Source: CAYTCZ01 sp964436315 (GTDB lineage Bacteria; Actinomycetota; Thermoleophilia; Gaiellales; Gaiellaceae). From it: a stretch of 27,323 nucleotides of DNA. Shown here piece after piece: positions 24,582-27,323 of this stretch. Each line of letters begins with the position of its first letter. The first letter of the stretch is position 1. Below the pieces are notes generated by a model. That model had not been told where the DNA came from. It searched no databases and saw nothing but the letters and a program-made list of their open reading frames with translations. The translations under genes and the position numbers were made by a program. Where the stretch lies: assembly GCA_964436315.1 (NCBI GenBank), contig CAYTCZ010000050.1:1-27323 (forward strand), in the 5' to 3' direction.

Positions 24582-25316
24582 GTGCCAGCTGCCGCGGATC
24601 AACCGGACAACGGACTCTGCGGTGTTCTCTTCGATCTCGATGGAACCCTGATCGATACGGCCGCCGCGGAGAAGTCTGTTTGGCCCTCGCTCGCAGCAAT
24701 CATCGAGGAGTACTTCCCCGAGGTCGATCGACCGGCTCTACAGTCTCGGTACCTCGAGACCTTCGAGCCGTACTGGACCGCCTACCTCGAGGGGTGCATC
24801 GACTTCGCCGAGTATCGACGGGCGAGACTCAGCGAGGCGTTGGAGCCCTGGGGCGAACTCACCGCGGAGCTCTTCGACGCCTACTACACGGAAAAGCGAC
24901 GCACGATCGAATTACTTCGCCCATTCGACGGCACGCTGAACACGCTGGAACAAGTCCGCGGAGCAGGTCTTCGTTGGGGACTGCTGACCAACGGCCCGTC
25001 GTGGATGCAACGGCGGAAGCTCGAGGTTACCGGCCTCGCGAGCGAGTTCGACGCGGTCGCGATTAGCGAGGAGATCGGCGTCTCCAAGCCGGAACCGGAA
25101 GCGTTCTACACCGCAGCCGCGATGATCGGCTGCGAGCCCGAGCGGGTTGCGATGGTCGGTGACTCACGTGCGTACGACATCGAGGGCGCCCTGGGAGCGG
25201 GGCTGGCGCTCGCCGTACTCGTAGATCCCGATGGCGAGACCGAGACCTCTGACCGTCCCGTGGTGAGCGAGATCGGAGAGCTGCCCGCTCTCCTCGGTAT
25301 CAAGAACGAGAGCTGA
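24582..25316 (+). CDS. HAD-superfamily hydrolase (class IA)
   Basis: A 244-residue HAD phosphatase-like enzyme. Motif I FDLDGTLID near residues 17-25 (two aspartates), a helical cap domain (about 30-110), motif II LLTNGP, motif III Lys in SKPEPEAF, motif IV VGDSRAYDIEGA. It probably removes phosphate from a small metabolite; closest by eye to the YjjG/phosphoglycolate-phosphatase-like group, without a firm substrate. GTG at 24582 is chosen over the adjacent TTG at 24579; GGAAGG lies upstream within the preceding gene. It converges with larE with no gap: TGATCA at 25314-25319 holds both stop codons. Confidence 0.9.
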   Translation: MPAAADQPDNGLCGVLFDLDGTLIDTAAAEKSVWPSLAAIIEEYFPEVDRPALQSRYLETFEPYWTAYLEGCIDFAEYRRARLSEALEPWGELTAELFDAYYTEKRRTIELLRPFDGTLNTLEQVRGAGLRWGLLTNGPSWMQRRKLEVTGLASEFDAVAISEEIGVSKPEPEAFYTAAAMIGCEPERVAMVGDSRAYDIEGALGAGLALAVLVDPDGETETSDRPVVSEIGELPALLGIKNES

Positions 25317-26135
25317 TCAAGCCGGGGCGGCGAGACGACCAACGAAGTTCATGCTCAGCGAGCCTGAGCGGAACGGTTCCTCGCTGATCTCGACCTCCCG
25401 GTACCCGGCGGCCTTCACCGCTTCGGATATCGCCCTCCGCTCCTCGGGCCTCTGTGCCCTAGCAAGTTCGTCGCCGCCGAGCTCGACTCTGCCGAGCAAG
25501 CCGAAGTGTCGCACTCGGAGGACGCGATACCCGAGCTGTTTGAGCGCCATCTCCGCGCGGTCGACCTGCGCGAGGGTCTCGGGTTCGACCGGCGTCCCAT
25601 AGGGAAGGCGCGACGCCAGGCACGGAGACGCCGGCTTCTCAGCACTCGGTATGCCAAGTTCCCGCGCGAGGCTCCGCACCTCCTCCTTTCCCACTCCAGC
25701 TTCGAGAAGTGGATGGATGACACGATGCTCCGCAGCCGCGCGCAGCCCGGGCCGCCAGTCACCGACGTCGTCGGCGTTTGCGCCCGACAAGAGTGCTTTG
25801 TACCCGCGGGAAGTAGCAAGAAGTTCGAGCTGCTCGTAGAGCTCCGTTTTACAGTGGTAGCAGCGATCCCGCTCGTTCCTTCGGTAGTCGGCGCGCGCCA
25901 GCTCGTCCGTCGAAATCGTCTCGTGGGCGATTCCGATTGCGTTCGCGACTGAGCGCGCCCCATCGAGCTCTCCGGTCGCGAGCGCCGGCGAGACCGCTGT
26001 CACGGCGAGTGCCCTGTCACCAAGGGCGCGGGCGGCAATCGCGGCGACCAGGGACGAGTCCACGCCGCCGGAGAAAGCGACGACCGCGCTTTCGAGCGAT
26101 GCGAGCCTCGTCACGAGTTGATCGATCTTCGTCAT
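25317..26135 (-). CDS. larE: LarE, sacrificial sulfur transferase
   Basis: A 272-residue PP-loop ATP-dependent sulfur transferase that converts the two carboxylates of pyridinium-3,5-biscarboxylate mononucleotide to thiocarboxylates during nickel-pincer cofactor synthesis. PP-loop SGGVDSS at 22-28; conserved RCYHCK at 91-96; Cys172 in SPCLASRLPYG matches the sacrificial cysteine (Cys176) of the Lactiplantibacillus enzyme. The motif lacks the extra cysteines I would expect in the iron-sulfur type, so each protein probably donates its own sulfur. Length matches the family (about 270-280). The ATG at 26135 overlaps the larC stop by 4 bases (ATGA), implying coupled translation. Confidence 0.95.
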   Translation of the reverse strand: MTKIDQLVTRLASLESAVVAFSGGVDSSLVAAIAARALGDRALAVTAVSPALATGELDGARSVANAIGIAHETISTDELARADYRRNERDRCYHCKTELYEQLELLATSRGYKALLSGANADDVGDWRPGLRAAAEHRVIHPLLEAGVGKEEVRSLARELGIPSAEKPASPCLASRLPYGTPVEPETLAQVDRAEMALKQLGYRVLRVRHFGLLGRVELGGDELARAQRPEERRAISEAVKAAGYREVEISEEPFRSGSLSMNFVGRLAAPA

Positions 26136-27298
26136 TCCGACTGCGCAGCGGCGAGCGCTGCGACCCAGACCGACTTTACAGATACTCCGTGAGCTCGGGC
26201 GATTGCCATGCAGTCGTCGTGCTCGGGAGCAACGTTGACGATGCGCCCCTCAAGCCGGCCGATCTTGACGCGGACGCTTCCACCGTCGACCTCCACAGTC
26301 CGTTCGTCGCGCTCGAGCTCGTAGCGGCGCGTGCGGGTAACCCGCAAACCGAGCGTGCTCGTCTCCTCGAGAATCGCGGCGGCCACAGCCTGCTCGTCTT
26401 TCGGGCGGGCAAGCGCCGAGAGAACGAAGCCGGGACGGCCTTTCTTCATCTGAGCCGGAACCGTCCAAACGTCCAGCGCCCCGGCCGCGAAACATCGCTC
26501 GACGGCATCGGGCACGAGCTCGGGGCTCAAGTCGTCAAGGTTCGTCTCGAGCACGGAGACCTCACCGCCGCGGCTCAACGTTTGTATCTGGCCGAGGAGG
26601 ATCCGAACCACATTGGGACGGTCTGCGGGATCGGCGGTCCCTGCCCCGTACCCGACGCGATCTAGAACCAGCGGTGGTAACTCGCCCCATTCGTCGGCGA
26701 GTGTCGCAGCGAGGACGGCACCGGTGGGCGTAACCAGCTCGTGTCCCTCGGCGCCCACGAGCGGCGCACCGCGAAGAAGCTCGAGCGTCGCGGGCGACGG
26801 GAGTGGCAACACGCCATGCCCCGCATTGACGAGACCTCTCGCCGCCGGGAGCGGCGAGCAGACGACCCGATCAATCTCCAGGCCGTCGATCAGCAGGGCC
26901 ACTCCACAGATGTCGAGGATCGTGTCTGCCGCACCGAGTTCATGAAAGTGCACCTTCTCCGGAGCAACGCCGTGCACTTTCCCTTCAGCCTTAGCAAGAC
27001 GTGAGAAGGCCTCGAGCGCGAGCTCTTTCACCGGATCATCGAGACTTGCGGAGGCGAGAATCTGCTGGATCGACTTCCACGTGCGCTCGACGCCGTCGTC
27101 ACCCCCACGAAAGTCGACGTGAAGGGCACCAATTCCTTGCCGCTCGACTCGTTGGATGACCACCTCGATACCGGCGAGCCCAAGCGACTCGGGAAGTTCA
27201 CGAAGGCGATCTGCGTCCCCGCCAACGTCCACCAACGCCGCCACCAGCATGTCGCCGGCGATCCCTCCAACGCAGTCGAGGTAAGCGGTGCGGCCCAT
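26132..27298 (-). CDS. larC: LarC, nickel-inserting cyclometallase
   Basis: A 388-residue protein that inserts nickel into the thiocarboxylated nucleotide, the last step of nickel-pincer cofactor synthesis (CTP-dependent in the characterised enzyme). Landmarks: LDCVGGIAGDM (7-17), EKVHFHELGAADTI (about 113-126), VTPTGAVL, YGAGTADPADRPNV, LETNLDDLSPE and QMKKGRPG. LarC of Lactiplantibacillus is made from two frames by frameshifting; here it is a single continuous reading frame. ATG at 27298 lies 25 bases from the window edge and has no visible ribosome binding site. larB, which makes the precursor, would be expected upstream beyond the window. Confidence 0.95.
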   Translation of the reverse strand: MGRTAYLDCVGGIAGDMLVAALVDVGGDADRLRELPESLGLAGIEVVIQRVERQGIGALHVDFRGGDDGVERTWKSIQQILASASLDDPVKELALEAFSRLAKAEGKVHGVAPEKVHFHELGAADTILDICGVALLIDGLEIDRVVCSPLPAARGLVNAGHGVLPLPSPATLELLRGAPLVGAEGHELVTPTGAVLAATLADEWGELPPLVLDRVGYGAGTADPADRPNVVRILLGQIQTLSRGGEVSVLETNLDDLSPELVPDAVERCFAAGALDVWTVPAQMKKGRPGFVLSALARPKDEQAVAAAILEETSTLGLRVTRTRRYELERDERTVEVDGGSVRVKIGRLEGRIVNVAPEHDDCMAIARAHGVSVKSVWVAALAAAQSE

Positions 27299-27323
27299 TC
27301 GTCTCGACCCGAAACTACACGTT

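Overview
The window comes from a high-GC bacterium. By eye it suits an uncultivated Actinomycetota lineage, perhaps Thermoleophilia-like: densely packed genes, many GTG starts, lipobox lipoproteins, branched-chain amino-acid-type (Liv) transport and MDR/amidase-type catabolism. No rRNA or other marker gene is present, so the taxonomy is a guess. The sequence is a scaffold with two N gaps, at 13378-13387 and 19401-19500. Both can be interpreted from the flanking bases.

Left part (1-7000): about 430 bases without a convincing gene, a secreted CAP-domain protein (minus), and a divergent thiolase (plus). A minus-strand run of four exported proteins follows. In transcription order these are a membrane-anchored protein with propeller-like repeats, a lipoprotein with two tandem NTF2-like domains, a DUF3179 protein, and an orphan substrate-binding lipoprotein with a proline-rich tether.

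Middle (7064-19293): a ten-gene minus-strand array, probably one or two operons. Its order is livH, livM, a substrate-binding lipoprotein (paralogue of the orphan one), livG, livF, a Tm-1-like UPF0261 protein, a TIM-barrel PEP-hydrolase-like protein, a cupin, a zinc-free MDR oxidoreductase and an amidase, ending at a hairpin. A ThDP-dependent acetolactate-synthase-like enzyme is transcribed divergently from livH. The layout suggests uptake and breakdown of an unidentified small organic substrate, possibly an amide or acyl compound.

Right part (19294-27323): a near-perfect palindromic repeat lies directly upstream of a ChlI-like AAA+ ATPase. This is followed by a ChlD-like VWA protein and an unrecognised 209-residue protein. 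Next comes a VOC-family protein (minus), and divergently from it a LarA-family nickel-pincer racemase/epimerase homologue, a small DUF1858-like CxxC protein and a HAD hydrolase. These converge on larE and larC (minus), which make the nickel-pincer cofactor. LarB, the remaining cofactor enzyme, is not in the window. The LarA homologue appears to lack one catalytic histidine and one aspartate of the lactate racemase, so its substrate is probably not lactate.

The best candidates for something undescribed are: (1) the Liv transporter / split Tm-1 / amidase / ThDP-enzyme cluster; (2) the divergent LarA system; and (3) the AAA+ / VWA / unknown trio beside it, which could be a metal-related motor. 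Functions come from reading motifs by eye; no database search was run.
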